Shown here piece after piece: positions 36,699 to 45,149 of a stretch of DNA of 64,000 nucleotides (its first letter is position 1; every line of letters starts with the position of its first letter). Source of the DNA: Streptomyces sp. SID12488 (GTDB lineage Bacteria > Actinomycetota > Actinomycetes > Streptomycetales > Streptomycetaceae); NCBI RefSeq assembly GCF_010548275.1, contig NZ_JAAGLT010000003.1, positions 1 through 64,000 on the forward strand, read 5' to 3'. The translations under genes and the position numbers were made by a program. Below the pieces are notes generated by a model that worked only from the letters and a program-made list of their open reading frames with translations, made no database searches and had not been told where the DNA came from.

Positions 36699-37700
36699 TC
36701 AGGGTGTCGTCGTGTTCGCCTCCGGATGCAGACGCACCCAGCCCTCCCACGCCGAGGTGATCATGTCCTGGACGTCGTGCTTCGCCTTCCAGCCCAGTTC
36801 CGTGGCGATGCGCTCGGCGGAGGCCACGACCCTCGCCGGGTCACCCGGGCGGCGCGGGCCCACGACCGGGGGCAGGGTGTGGCCCGTGACGCCGTTCACA
36901 CGGTCGATCATCTCGCGGACCGAAACCCCTTCCCCCCGGCCGATGTTGAGGGTGAGTTCGCGGCCCGGCGTCGCCTCCAGCGCCCGCGCCGTCGCCACAT
37001 GGGCCTCCGCCAGGTCCACCACGTGGACGTAGTCCCGTACGCAGGTGCCGTCCGGGGTCGGGTAGTCGTCGCCGAAGACGCGCGGGGGTTCATGGGCCGT
37101 CAGGCGTTCGAAGATCATGGGGACGATGTTGAAGACGCCCACGTCCGCCAACTCCGGGGCCGCCGCGCCCGCCACGTTGAAGTAGCGCAGGGAGGCGGTG
37201 GAAAGGCCCGTCGCCCGGCCCGTCGCGCGGACCAGCCACTCGCCCGCCAGCTTTGTCTCGCCGTACGGGCTCATCGGTGCGCACGGCGTGTCCTCCGTAA
37301 CCAGGGCTCCGTCCCGCGCGACGGACGGCATGCCGCCGTACACCGCCGCCGAGGACGAGAACACGAAGGACGGCACCCGGGCCGCCGTGACCGCGTCCAG
37401 CAGGACGCGCAGCCCCTCCACGTTCTCCCGGTAGTAGTGCAGGGGGCGGTCCACCGACTCGCCCACCTGCTTCTTCGCCGCCAGATGGACCACACCCGTC
37501 ACCTCGTGGTCCCGCAGGGCACGCGCCACCCGCTCGCCGTCCAGGGTCGAGCCGACCACCAGCGGTACGCCGTCCGGCACGCGCTCGGCGATTCCGCTGG
37601 ACAGGTCGTCGTACACCACAGTTCGTTCGCCGGCTTCGGTCATCGCGCGCACGACGTGCGCCCCGATGTAGCCGGCGCCGCCGGTGATCAGCCAGGTCAT
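36699..37700 (-). CDS. galE: UDP-glucose 4-epimerase
   Basis: 333 aa, usual length. NAD-binding GGAGYIG at residues 7-13; catalytic SSSAAVYG Ser and Y-x3-K in SPYGETK. NVAGAAAPELADVG and GTCVRDYVHVVDLA are GalE blocks. It interconverts UDP-glucose and UDP-galactose, supplying galactose units for surface polysaccharides or the Leloir pathway. No galT or galK is adjacent, and the neighbours are glycosyltransferases, suggesting precursor supply for a cell-wall glycan. Substrate specificity (Glc versus GlcNAc forms) cannot be read from sequence. Confidence 0.93.
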   Translation of the reverse strand: MTWLITGGAGYIGAHVVRAMTEAGERTVVYDDLSSGIAERVPDGVPLVVGSTLDGERVARALRDHEVTGVVHLAAKKQVGESVDRPLHYYRENVEGLRVLLDAVTAARVPSFVFSSSAAVYGGMPSVARDGALVTEDTPCAPMSPYGETKLAGEWLVRATGRATGLSTASLRYFNVAGAAAPELADVGVFNIVPMIFERLTAHEPPRVFGDDYPTPDGTCVRDYVHVVDLAEAHVATARALEATPGRELTLNIGRGEGVSVREMIDRVNGVTGHTLPPVVGPRRPGDPARVVASAERIATELGWKAKHDVQDMITSAWEGWVRLHPEANTTTP

Positions 37701-37767
37701 GTGCGGCCGTCCCCTCGGGTGGTCTGGTGGTCAGGATGGTCGGTCGAACTTTGTCAGTTAACTCCCG

Positions 37768-39036
37768 TTAAGGCGCACTAAGTTCCCACTCGGGGAGTGG
37801 ACGGACGGGAGAAGCGGCCGGAAGCGGAACCACGGCCGGGCGGGCCGAGCGCCACAACCGTACGAAGGACAGGATCGCCGCCGCGGCCAGCAGACCGTTG
37901 CGTACGACCATCACCGCCACCCCCGTCCAGGTGCAGTGCACGACCTCGGCGTACAGGACCGGATAGTCGAGCCCGCTGACCGCCGCCGCTGCCAGCAGCA
38001 GCCACGCCACCGGGCGCTGGCTGGTGTACCGCGAGGTCAGGCACACGGCGGCCAGTCCGAGCAGCCAGACCAGGTACTGCGGGCTGATCACCCGGCTGGT
38101 GACCGTGAAGAGGAGTACGGCCGTCAGCGCCGCGTCGAACGGTGTCGCCTCCGTCCAGTGCCGGGCCCGCACCCGCCACAGCAGCAGGAGCCCGAACACC
38201 ACGGCCGTCAGAGCGAGGGACAGCGCGGCCACGGCCGGGACGTGCGGGCCCACGAACTCCATCGCGCCGTACTGGTAGCGCACGCGCCCCTCCCACCCGG
38301 CGCGCGTGGCGAGGGAGAGTGCGGTCCCGCCGAACGACTCGATCTGCACGCCCCGCCCGCCCTGCTGGCGCAGGAAGGAGAAGGGGCTGCTGAAGACCGC
38401 CGCCAGGAGGGCCAGCGCGGCCGTCGCCGTGACCGTCGCGGACGTCCACGCCGACCGGGTCGTACGGCCCTTCGGCATGCCCAGCAGCACCAGCGCGGGC
38501 CAGACCTTCACCAGGGCGCCCAGTGCCGCGAACACGCCGCACGCGCGTGGGGAGCGCGACAACGTCAACAGGGAGATGACGGCGAACGCCGTGACCTGCA
38601 CGTCGTAGCGCGCGAGCGGTACCTGGAGGAGGAGCGGCAGGCCGGCCGTCCAGTACCCGGCACCGCGCAGGGAACGGCCCGGACGTCTCCCCGCGCGCGT
38701 GAGGGCCAGCAGGATCAGGACGTCGGCGGCGAGCGTGAGCGCCACGAACGCCTCGAAGTACGTCAGCGCCGGCAGCAGCCCGGGCGACAACAGCACCGGA
38801 CCCGCGCCCGGCGGGTACTGCCACAGCCTGTCGTCCGCCGGGAAAGTGCCCTGCGCGAGGACGCCGTACCAGCGGAAGTACAGCCGCTGCACCTCACGCG
38901 CCACCGAGCCGCCGCCGAGCAGCGGGAGGTCGTCGTGGACCAGCAGCCACAGCATCAGGGCCCGGGAGGCGGTCCAGCCCGCGGCGAGGGTGAGGAGGTG
39001 GGCGGTGGGTGCGGCGGGTGCGGTGGGTCTCGTCAC
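37768..39036 (-). CDS. GT-C glycosyltransferase (GT87/DUF2029-like)
   Basis: 422 aa from GTG 39036. About ten membrane segments. An early loop carries DDLPLLGGGSVAREVQRLYF and the WQYPPGAGPVLLSP block, characteristic of polyprenyl-phosphate-sugar-dependent mannosyltransferases of the GT87 type. The second loop has the VKVWPALVLLGMPKG motif. It transfers sugars on the outer face of the membrane from a lipid-linked donor; the acceptor is unknown. It is divergent from a second GT-C enzyme and downstream-adjacent to galE on the same strand. Confidence 0.83.
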   Translation of the reverse strand: MTRPTAPAAPTAHLLTLAAGWTASRALMLWLLVHDDLPLLGGGSVAREVQRLYFRWYGVLAQGTFPADDRLWQYPPGAGPVLLSPGLLPALTYFEAFVALTLAADVLILLALTRAGRRPGRSLRGAGYWTAGLPLLLQVPLARYDVQVTAFAVISLLTLSRSPRACGVFAALGALVKVWPALVLLGMPKGRTTRSAWTSATVTATAALALLAAVFSSPFSFLRQQGGRGVQIESFGGTALSLATRAGWEGRVRYQYGAMEFVGPHVPAVAALSLALTAVVFGLLLLWRVRARHWTEATPFDAALTAVLLFTVTSRVISPQYLVWLLGLAAVCLTSRYTSQRPVAWLLLAAAAVSGLDYPVLYAEVVHCTWTGVAVMVVRNGLLAAAAILSFVRLWRSARPAVVPLPAASPVRPLPEWELSAP

Positions 39037-39126
39037 GGCGGGATCGTAAGCCGCATGAATGGAACATTCACGTCAATTCATCATCAATCACCAACAAAGA
39101 TTGTCTAATCGCACAAAATCAGGCCA

Positions 39127-40767
39127 GTGATCAACAGGCCGATGAACAGAGAGATGAACAAGAAGACAGCCGCCGTCGCGGTCCCCGTGATCCCCATGGC
39201 CGTCATGCTGGTGATCGGCTGCTGGGGGCTCGACCGGGGCGGCATATGGCGTGACGAGGCGGCCACCTTCCAGGTCGCGCGGCGCACGGTGCCGCAGATC
39301 TGGTGGCTGCTGCACCAGGTCGACGCCGTGCACGGCCTGTACTACCTGCTCATGCGGCCGGTCCTCGCCGTCCACCCCGGTGAGATCCTGCTGCGTCTGC
39401 CGTCCGTCCTCGCCGCGGTCGCGACCGCCGGCCTCGTCGCGGCCCTCGGCGCCCGCCTGGTCCGCCCGTGCGTCGGCCTCTGGGCCGGTCTGCTGTACGC
39501 GATCAACCCGATGGTCGGCCACTACGCCCAGGAGGGCCGGTCGTACGCCCTGGTCGCCGCCGGTGCGGCCGGCGCGACGCTGCTGCTGGTACGGGCGGTC
39601 GGGGGCCGCTCCTGGCTGCCGTACGGAGTGGTCGTCGCCGTCACCTGCCTCCTCCACGAGTTCGCCGTACTGCTGCTCCTCGCGCACGCCGTGACCCTCG
39701 CGCTCGCCCGCGTCCCCCGGCGGGTGTGGGCGGGCTGGCTGTGCGCGGCAGTCACCGTGGCGCTGGCGCTGCTCCCGCTGGCGCTGGTCTCGCACGCCCA
39801 GTCGGCGCAGGTGGGATGGCTGCGGCCACCCGGCCAGGACAGCGTGGACCAGCTCGTACGCCAGTTCGCCGGCCCGACGGACGAGGTCCTCGCACCCTGT
39901 CTGATCCTCATGTACGTGGGACTGCGCCGCCCCTGGACCAAGCCCCCCGGCCGTGGCCTGCCCCTCCCGGCCGTCGCCCTCCCCCTGCTCGTCGTACCGC
40001 CCGCGATCCTCATGACGGTCTCCCAGTGGTCACCGCTCTACGACGCCCGCTACGTCCTGTACGCCCTTGCCGGCGCCCCCCTTCTGGCCGCCGCCGGGGC
40101 CGACCGCATCGCGCGGGCCGTGTCGCGTCTGCCCCGCGCGACCGTCACCGCGGCCGGGGTGCTCGCCGTGGCCCTCGTCTGCGCGCACCAGCTGCCGCTG
40201 CTCCGGCAGGACCGTTCCATGGCCCAGCGCGGCGGCGACAACCTCGCCGTCGCCTCCGAGCTCGCGGCCCGTGAACTGCGCCCCGGCGACCCGGTCCTGT
40301 TCCTGCCGGCCATCGGACGGCGCTCGGCACTGGCGTACCCGAAGGGGTTCCGCGGCACCCGGGACGTGGCCCTCGCCGAGTCCGCGCGCACGTCCGGCAC
40401 GCTGTACGGCGTCGAGTCGGACCCGGCCGCGCTACGGCGGCAACTGGCGGGACTGGATCATGTGTGGCTGGTCGCCGAGTCGTATGCCCTGCGCCCGTCC
40501 TGGCACCCCGACGGTCCGGCCGAGCGGACCAAACTGGCGGTGGTGGAGAAGGAGTTCGAGCCGAGGAGGGAGCTGGTGGGAAGCGGGGTGACGCTGCGCC
40601 TCTATGAGCGCAGGCCCACGCCAGCGCCCTATAGGGGCGCGGGGAACTGCGCGACCAGCCACGACGGCGCCGCAGCCGACCGACGCACCTCAGCGCTTTG
40701 CGGCACAGGCACAGGCACAGGCGCAGCGCCTACGCGTCCCGCGCCGCCGCATCCAACGCGACAGTGA
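39127..40767 (+). CDS. GT-C glycosyltransferase (GT39/ArnT-like) with repeat-derived tail
   Basis: 546 aa. Multi-pass membrane protein with RGGIWRDEAATFQVARRT near residue 38, the acidic DEA motif of GT39/ArnT-like lipid-linked sugar transferases. It has HGLYYLLMRP and about nine further membrane helices, then a soluble C-terminal part. From about residue 498 the sequence (YRGAGNCATSHDGAAADRR and beyond) is encoded by an intergenic repeat element, so the natural protein probably ended near residue 495. The frame overlaps the convergent ohrR gene by 38 bp. The start may be GTG 39127 or ATG 39142. Confidence 0.82.
   Translation: MINRPMNREMNKKTAAVAVPVIPMAVMLVIGCWGLDRGGIWRDEAATFQVARRTVPQIWWLLHQVDAVHGLYYLLMRPVLAVHPGEILLRLPSVLAAVATAGLVAALGARLVRPCVGLWAGLLYAINPMVGHYAQEGRSYALVAAGAAGATLLLVRAVGGRSWLPYGVVVAVTCLLHEFAVLLLLAHAVTLALARVPRRVWAGWLCAAVTVALALLPLALVSHAQSAQVGWLRPPGQDSVDQLVRQFAGPTDEVLAPCLILMYVGLRRPWTKPPGRGLPLPAVALPLLVVPPAILMTVSQWSPLYDARYVLYALAGAPLLAAAGADRIARAVSRLPRATVTAAGVLAVALVCAHQLPLLRQDRSMAQRGGDNLAVASELAARELRPGDPVLFLPAIGRRSALAYPKGFRGTRDVALAESARTSGTLYGVESDPAALRRQLAGLDHVWLVAESYALRPSWHPDGPAERTKLAVVEKEFEPRRELVGSGVTLRLYERRPTPAPYRGAGNCATSHDGAAADRRTSALCGTGTGTGAAPTRPAPPHPTRQ
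40618..40735 (+). repeat. intergenic repeat family B, inside a coding tail
   Basis: Contains ccctataggggcgcggggaa followed by ctgcgcgaccagccacgacg and gcgccgcagccgaccgacgc, a very common Streptomyces intergenic repeat type, then an acaggcacaggcac micro-repeat. It lies between the GT39-like gene body and ohrR and is read through by the former. Confidence 0.7.
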
Positions 40768-41188
40768 GCTCGTCGAGACGAGCCCGCAACGCCCGGATCT
40801 CGTCCACGTCGAAGCTGGTCGCCGCGACGATCCGGCGGGGCACCTGAACCGCCCGCTCGCGCAGCGCGAGCCCCTCCTCGGTCGCCCGCACCTCCACCGA
40901 CCGCTCGTCCCGGGCGCTGCGCTCGCGTCGGACGAGACCGGCCGTCTCCAGCCGCTTGAGCAGCGGTGACAGTGTGCCGGAGTCGAGGCGCAGGTGTTCG
41001 CCGACCTTCTTCACGGGCAGCTGTCCGTGCTCCCACAGCACGAGCATCACCAGGTACTGGGGGTAGGTGAGCCCGAGGTCCTTGAGGACCACGCGATAGA
41101 CGCCGTTGAAGGCGCGGGACGCCGCGTTCAGGGAGAAGCAGATCTGCTGGTCGAGACGGAGGAAGTCCTCGGCGGAGGTTGCTGACAT
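40730..41188 (-). CDS. ohrR: organic hydroperoxide sensor OhrR (MarR family)
   Basis: 152 aa. The redox-sensing Cys17 lies in LRLDQQICFSLNAASRA, and the winged helix carries LTYPQYLVMLVLWEHGQLPV and LDSGTLSPLLKRLE, all typical of OhrR. Oxidation of the Cys by organic peroxides releases it from DNA. There is no second C-terminal Cys, so it is the one-Cys type. It is divergent from ohr with a palindromic operator between them at 41226-41240. Confidence 0.95.
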   Translation of the reverse strand: MSATSAEDFLRLDQQICFSLNAASRAFNGVYRVVLKDLGLTYPQYLVMLVLWEHGQLPVKKVGEHLRLDSGTLSPLLKRLETAGLVRRERSARDERSVEVRATEEGLALRERAVQVPRRIVAATSFDVDEIRALRARLDELTVALDAAARDA

Positions 41189-41225
41189 GCCTCCACGATA
41201 CCTCTTTGCCCGTCATTTAGTTGTG

Positions 41226-41240
41226 CACAATTGAATTGTG
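41226..41240. promoter_or_regulatory. OhrR operator
   Basis: Inverted repeat cacaatt-g-aattgtg in the divergent ohrR/ohr region, matching the ACAATT/AATTGT pattern of known OhrR boxes. It is located 70 bp before ohr and 38 bp before ohrR, so it can repress both. Confidence 0.8.
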
Positions 41241-41309
41241 TGCTTAAGTTATCTCCACAAGGAACCCCGCGAGGGGCTCCAGGGAAGCTTGATGAGAGGG
41301 ACGGGTTCC

Positions 41310-41723
41310 ATGGACGCGATCTACACCGCAGTCGCCACCGCCACGCACGGCCGCGAGGGCCGCGCCGTCAGCTCCGACGGCAAGGTGGACCTTGCGCTCG
41401 CCATGCCGGTGGAGTTGGGCGGCAACGGTGCCGGTACCAACCCGGAGCAGCTCTTCGCCGCCGGTTACGCCGCCTGTTTCGGTAGCGCGCTGGGCCTGGT
41501 CGGCCGTGGCGCGAAGGTCGACGTCAGCGACGCCGCCGTGACCGCCGAGGTCGGCATAGGCAAGCAGGGCGACGGCTTCGGCCTCAAGGTCACCCTCCGC
41601 GTCGAGCTGCCCGACTCCGTGGACGCGGAGACCGGCCGCAAGCTGGTCGAGCAGGCCCACCAGGTCTGCCCGTACTCCAACGCGACGCGCGGCAACATCG
41701 AGGTCGACCTCGTCATCGAGTAG
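41310..41723 (+). CDS. ohr: organic hydroperoxide resistance protein Ohr
   Basis: 137 aa, OsmC/Ohr superfamily. Peroxidatic Cys56 lies in FAAGYAACFGSAL and resolving Cys120 in QVCPYSNATRGN, the two-Cys arrangement of true Ohr peroxidases. It reduces organic hydroperoxides, usually with dihydrolipoamide as reductant. ATG 41310 gives the canonical MDAIYTAVATATHGREG; upstream in-frame codons overlap the operator. Expressed divergently from its repressor OhrR. Confidence 0.96.
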   Translation: MDAIYTAVATATHGREGRAVSSDGKVDLALAMPVELGGNGAGTNPEQLFAAGYAACFGSALGLVGRGAKVDVSDAAVTAEVGIGKQGDGFGLKVTLRVELPDSVDAETGRKLVEQAHQVCPYSNATRGNIEVDLVIE

Positions 41724-41770
41724 TAGGTGGCAGGTACTGGCCAGTCGGTGGCAGGCGACCAGTACGTTGC

Positions 41771-44053
41771 TCAGGAACCGGTGTGGACGGGCGTGCCGTC
41801 GGGGCTGGACTGCGGGTGCGGCACGCTCGCGAGGGGTGCGGCGGCGAACGTGGCCGCCGCCGACGGGACCGGATGGCGCTCGGCGAGCGGAGTGACCGGC
41901 GCCCGGCCGGCCGTCCCGCCCAGCACCAGCCGCTGAACGACCCGTTCGGCGGCTCGCCCGTCGTCGTACGGACAGAACCGCTCCCGGAACGCTCCCCGCA
42001 GCTGCGCGGAGCGTGAGCCGCGCCAGTGGCCGGTCGCGAAGATGTCGATCAGCTCGTCCTCGCTGCGCGCGACCGCGCCCGGCGGGAAGGCGCGCAGGTC
42101 GAAGTAGGTGCCGCGGGCCGCCTCGTACGCCTCCCAGTCGTCCGAGTGGATCACGATCGGCCGGTCCAGGTTGGCGTAGTCGAACATCAGCGACGAGTAG
42201 TCGGTGACCAGCGCGTCCGAGGCGAGGCACAGTGACTCGATGCTCGGATGGTCGGTCACGTCGATGAGCCGGCCGCCGGAAGCGGGCGTCAGCGGAGCGT
42301 CGTAGAGATGGTGCGCGCGGGCCAGCAGTACGTAGCGCGGGCCGAGTTGGCGCAGGACGCGTTCCAGGTCGAGGGTGTGGCGGGGGCCGCGCAGATAGTC
42401 GCGGTGGGTGGGCGCGTACAGGATCGCGACCGAGCCCTCCGGGATGCCGAGCGACTCGCGCAGCCGGGTCACGTCCGCCGAAGTGGCCTGCTGGAAAACG
42501 TCGTTGCGGGGCTGCCCGGTTTCGAGGGTGGTGTAACCGCCGGGGAAGACCCGCTCCCATACGAGGGTCGAGTGGCGGTTGGCCGACAGGCAGTGGTCCC
42601 AGGTGTCGACGTCCGCGAGGAGCGCGGCGAAGTCGGTATCACGGGCGGCGGCCGGCCGGTCCTGGAGGTCGAGGCCCATGCGCTTCAGCGGCGTCCCGGC
42701 CTGCGTCCGGATCACCACCTGCCCGGCCCGCTTCACGAACCTCTCGTCCCAACTCGCGTTGCTCACCAGGTACTTGGAGCGGGCCAACGCCGTCCAGTAG
42801 GCGGCGGTGCCCGGCCGCACCCGGGCGGTTGCCGTCGGGAGTGTGTGATGGTGCTCGGGGCGTGCGACCCACGCCGTCCGCATGCCCGGCACGAAGGAAC
42901 GGAACGCGGCTTCCAGAGCGCCCGGGTTGCAGCCGTACCCGCGCCCGGAGTGACTGGAGAAGACGGCCCGGTCGGCGCGCAGCGGCAGCCGCCGCTGGAC
43001 CCGGTAGTGCAGCCGCAGAGCGGACGAACGGACGCTCCGCGCAAGGGACTTGACGAGACGGGTGGCGTTCTTACGCAGGACGGATGCCAGCCGCACCACC
43101 CGATACGTGCGGTAGCTGCCCGTCCGGACGAGGAGGTGCCGCAGCCGCGCGTGCAGCGGTACGGCGGCACCCGGGGTGCGGTAACGCCGGTAGTGGGCCC
43201 GGGACCTGCGCAGGAACTCGGCGCGGGCGGTACGCGGCAACCGGTCCGGGCGGGCCAGCACCGCCATCAGCTGGTCGACCATCCGGCGGAACAACACCGG
43301 CCGCCAGTGCGTGAGTTCGGGGCGCGCGTCGACGAACGCGAAGACCCGGTCGTACTGCTCGTGGATGTCGAAGTGCCCATGATCGCCATGATCGGTGGGG
43401 GTGTTGGTGAGCTGCCGCTGCCGGCGGTGGTGGACGCAGACCCGGTCCAGGGTCGCGACCGACTCGGCGGCCAGCAGCGCCGGGACCGTCCAGGAGATGT
43501 CCGTGTGGGCGCCGGGCGCGAAGGTGAGACCCTCACGCTCGACGAACTCCCGCCGGTACGCCTTGTTCCAGGCCACCATCGGCAGCTTGAGCAGCAACGG
43601 CCGGTCGTCCAGCCGGAAGGGGACGGGGCCCTGCTCGGTGAGCTGATGGAGAAACGGGCTGCGGACGGTTTCGCCGGTCCAGAGGGCGTGCGCGTGGTCG
43701 TAGACGACGACGTCCGGGTCGTCCGCCTCCTTGATCCGGTCGGCGATCGACCGCAGCGCGTCCGGGGCGAGAATGTCGTCTCCGTCGACGAAGACGAGAT
43801 AGTCCCCGGTCGCGTGCCCGATCCCCGCGTTGCGCGCCCCGCCCACCCCGCCGTTCTCCGGCAGGTGGACGGGACGCACACGGGCGTCGCGCGCCGCGAA
43901 CTCGTCGACGAGCGCGCCGCAGACGTCGGGCGAGCCGTCGTCGACGGCGATCACTTCGAGATCCGGGTACGACTGGCCGAGCACCGATTCCAGGCACTCC
44001 TGCAGATACGCCTGAACCTTGTACGCGGGGACGATGACACTGAACCTGGGCAA
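41771..44053 (-). CDS. bifunctional GT2 / CDP-glycerol glycerophosphotransferase (TagF-like)
   Basis: 760 aa. The N-terminal GT2 domain (about 1-220) has SVIVPAYKVQAYLQEC and metal-binding D90-G-D92 in LVFVDGDD. The C-terminal half is a CDP-glycerol:polyglycerophosphate transferase with SNASWDERF, ILYAPTHRDYLRG and TDYSSLMFDYANLDRPIV. The fusion occurs in Streptomyces teichoic acid loci and should build poly(glycerol-phosphate) with a glycosyl modification. It starts at TTG 44053, chosen because it gives MPRFSVIVPAY; the nearby ATG at 44060 is out of frame. No tagD or tagO is adjacent. Confidence 0.88.
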   Translation of the reverse strand: MPRFSVIVPAYKVQAYLQECLESVLGQSYPDLEVIAVDDGSPDVCGALVDEFAARDARVRPVHLPENGGVGGARNAGIGHATGDYLVFVDGDDILAPDALRSIADRIKEADDPDVVVYDHAHALWTGETVRSPFLHQLTEQGPVPFRLDDRPLLLKLPMVAWNKAYRREFVEREGLTFAPGAHTDISWTVPALLAAESVATLDRVCVHHRRQRQLTNTPTDHGDHGHFDIHEQYDRVFAFVDARPELTHWRPVLFRRMVDQLMAVLARPDRLPRTARAEFLRRSRAHYRRYRTPGAAVPLHARLRHLLVRTGSYRTYRVVRLASVLRKNATRLVKSLARSVRSSALRLHYRVQRRLPLRADRAVFSSHSGRGYGCNPGALEAAFRSFVPGMRTAWVARPEHHHTLPTATARVRPGTAAYWTALARSKYLVSNASWDERFVKRAGQVVIRTQAGTPLKRMGLDLQDRPAAARDTDFAALLADVDTWDHCLSANRHSTLVWERVFPGGYTTLETGQPRNDVFQQATSADVTRLRESLGIPEGSVAILYAPTHRDYLRGPRHTLDLERVLRQLGPRYVLLARAHHLYDAPLTPASGGRLIDVTDHPSIESLCLASDALVTDYSSLMFDYANLDRPIVIHSDDWEAYEAARGTYFDLRAFPPGAVARSEDELIDIFATGHWRGSRSAQLRGAFRERFCPYDDGRAAERVVQRLVLGGTAGRAPVTPLAERHPVPSAAATFAAAPLASVPHPQSSPDGTPVHTGS

Positions 44054-44194
44054 GGCACATCCATGGGTCGGCGGGTCGGCGCGGGCCTACTGCCCGGGAA
44101 CGGCCGATGGAGTGACTTGGTTACGCCGATTGCGGCATGTGGGGGACATGGACGTTTGAACCCGTAACCCCACAAGTGAGATGCTTATCCGTTT

Positions 44195-44246
44195 ACTTGA
44201 TCGCGTTGCTTGATTGCGTCACTTGACCGGGTCACTTGACCGCGCC
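44195..44246. repeat. four 13-bp tandem repeats at the permease stop codon
   Basis: Imperfect units acttgatcgcgtt, gcttgattgcgtc, acttgaccgggtc and acttgaccgcgcc at 44195, 44208, 44221 and 44234. The last two units contain the 3' end and stop codon of the minus-strand permease. The region downstream therefore repeats the end of the gene, including extra in-frame-like stops. Confidence 0.7.
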
Positions 44247-45149
44247 CGCCATCACCCCCGACACGAACTGCCGCTGGAACGCGAAGAACACGGCCAGCGG
44301 AATCACCATCGAGATGAACGCGCCCGGCGCCAGTACCTCGATGTTGCTGCCGAACTGCCGTACCTGCTGCTGGAGGGCTACCGTCAGCGGCTCCGACTGC
44401 GAGTCGGAGAACACCAGCGCGACCAGCATGTCGTTCCACACCCACAGGAACTGGAAGATCCCCAGGGACGCGATGGCGGGCGCGGCGAGCGGCATGACGA
44501 CGGTCGCGAACAGCCTCATCTCGCCCGCGCCGTCCAGCCGGGCCGCCTCCAGCAGCTCGCGCGGGATCTCCGCGAAGAAGTTCCGCAGCAGGAAGATCGC
44601 GAACGGCAGCCCGAACCCCACATGGAACAGCACCACCCCGATGATCTCGCCGAAGATCCCGATCTTCCCGAAGAGATCGGAGAGCGGGATCAGCGCCACC
44701 TGCACGGGTACGACGAGCAGTGCGACGACGACCAGGAACCACCAGTCGCGCCCCTTGAAGTCCATCCACGCGAAGGCGTATCCGGCCATCGCGCCGATCA
44801 TGACGACCAGGAGCGTCGCCGGGACCGTGATCCAGACGGTGTTGAGGAGAGAGCCGGTGATCGCGTCGTTCTCCAGCAGCGTCTTGTAGCTCTTGGCGGT
44901 CAGCTGCCCGGGAGCCGTGAACACCTTCCACCACCCGGACGCGGACATGTCTGTCGGGTCGCGGAACGACGACACGAGCAGCCCGAACGTCGGCACCATC
45001 CAGATGAGCGCGACGAGGATGAGGAAGAACCGCATCACGCCCCCCGCGGCGCCGGCGGCCACCCGGGCGGCGAAGGAGCGCTCGGCACGCACGGGCCGGT
45101 CGACGGGGGGATCGAGGGGAGGGTCGATGGTCGGGTCGAGAGCCGTCAC
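44232..45149 (-). CDS. carbohydrate ABC transporter permease (MalG-like)
   Basis: 305 aa. Six membrane segments and the EAA loop ELLEAARLDGAGEMRLFATVVMP, which contacts the ATPase. The C-terminal QRQFVSGVMAGAVK is the MalG-type ending. It starts at GTG 45149, overlapping the MalF-like gene stop (GTGA, 45146-45149), so translation is coupled. No ATPase gene is present in the operon; Streptomyces commonly uses the shared ATPase MsiK for such importers. The sugar is unknown. Confidence 0.92.
   Translation of the reverse strand: MTALDPTIDPPLDPPVDRPVRAERSFAARVAAGAAGGVMRFFLILVALIWMVPTFGLLVSSFRDPTDMSASGWWKVFTAPGQLTAKSYKTLLENDAITGSLLNTVWITVPATLLVVMIGAMAGYAFAWMDFKGRDWWFLVVVALLVVPVQVALIPLSDLFGKIGIFGEIIGVVLFHVGFGLPFAIFLLRNFFAEIPRELLEAARLDGAGEMRLFATVVMPLAAPAIASLGIFQFLWVWNDMLVALVFSDSQSEPLTVALQQQVRQFGSNIEVLAPGAFISMVIPLAVFFAFQRQFVSGVMAGAVK

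Noticed and set aside
39127..39160. Frameshift or truncation at the start of the GT39-like gene
   Set aside because: Several alternative starts (GTG 39127, ATG 39142, ATG 39154) all give the same frame; the ambiguity is ordinary.
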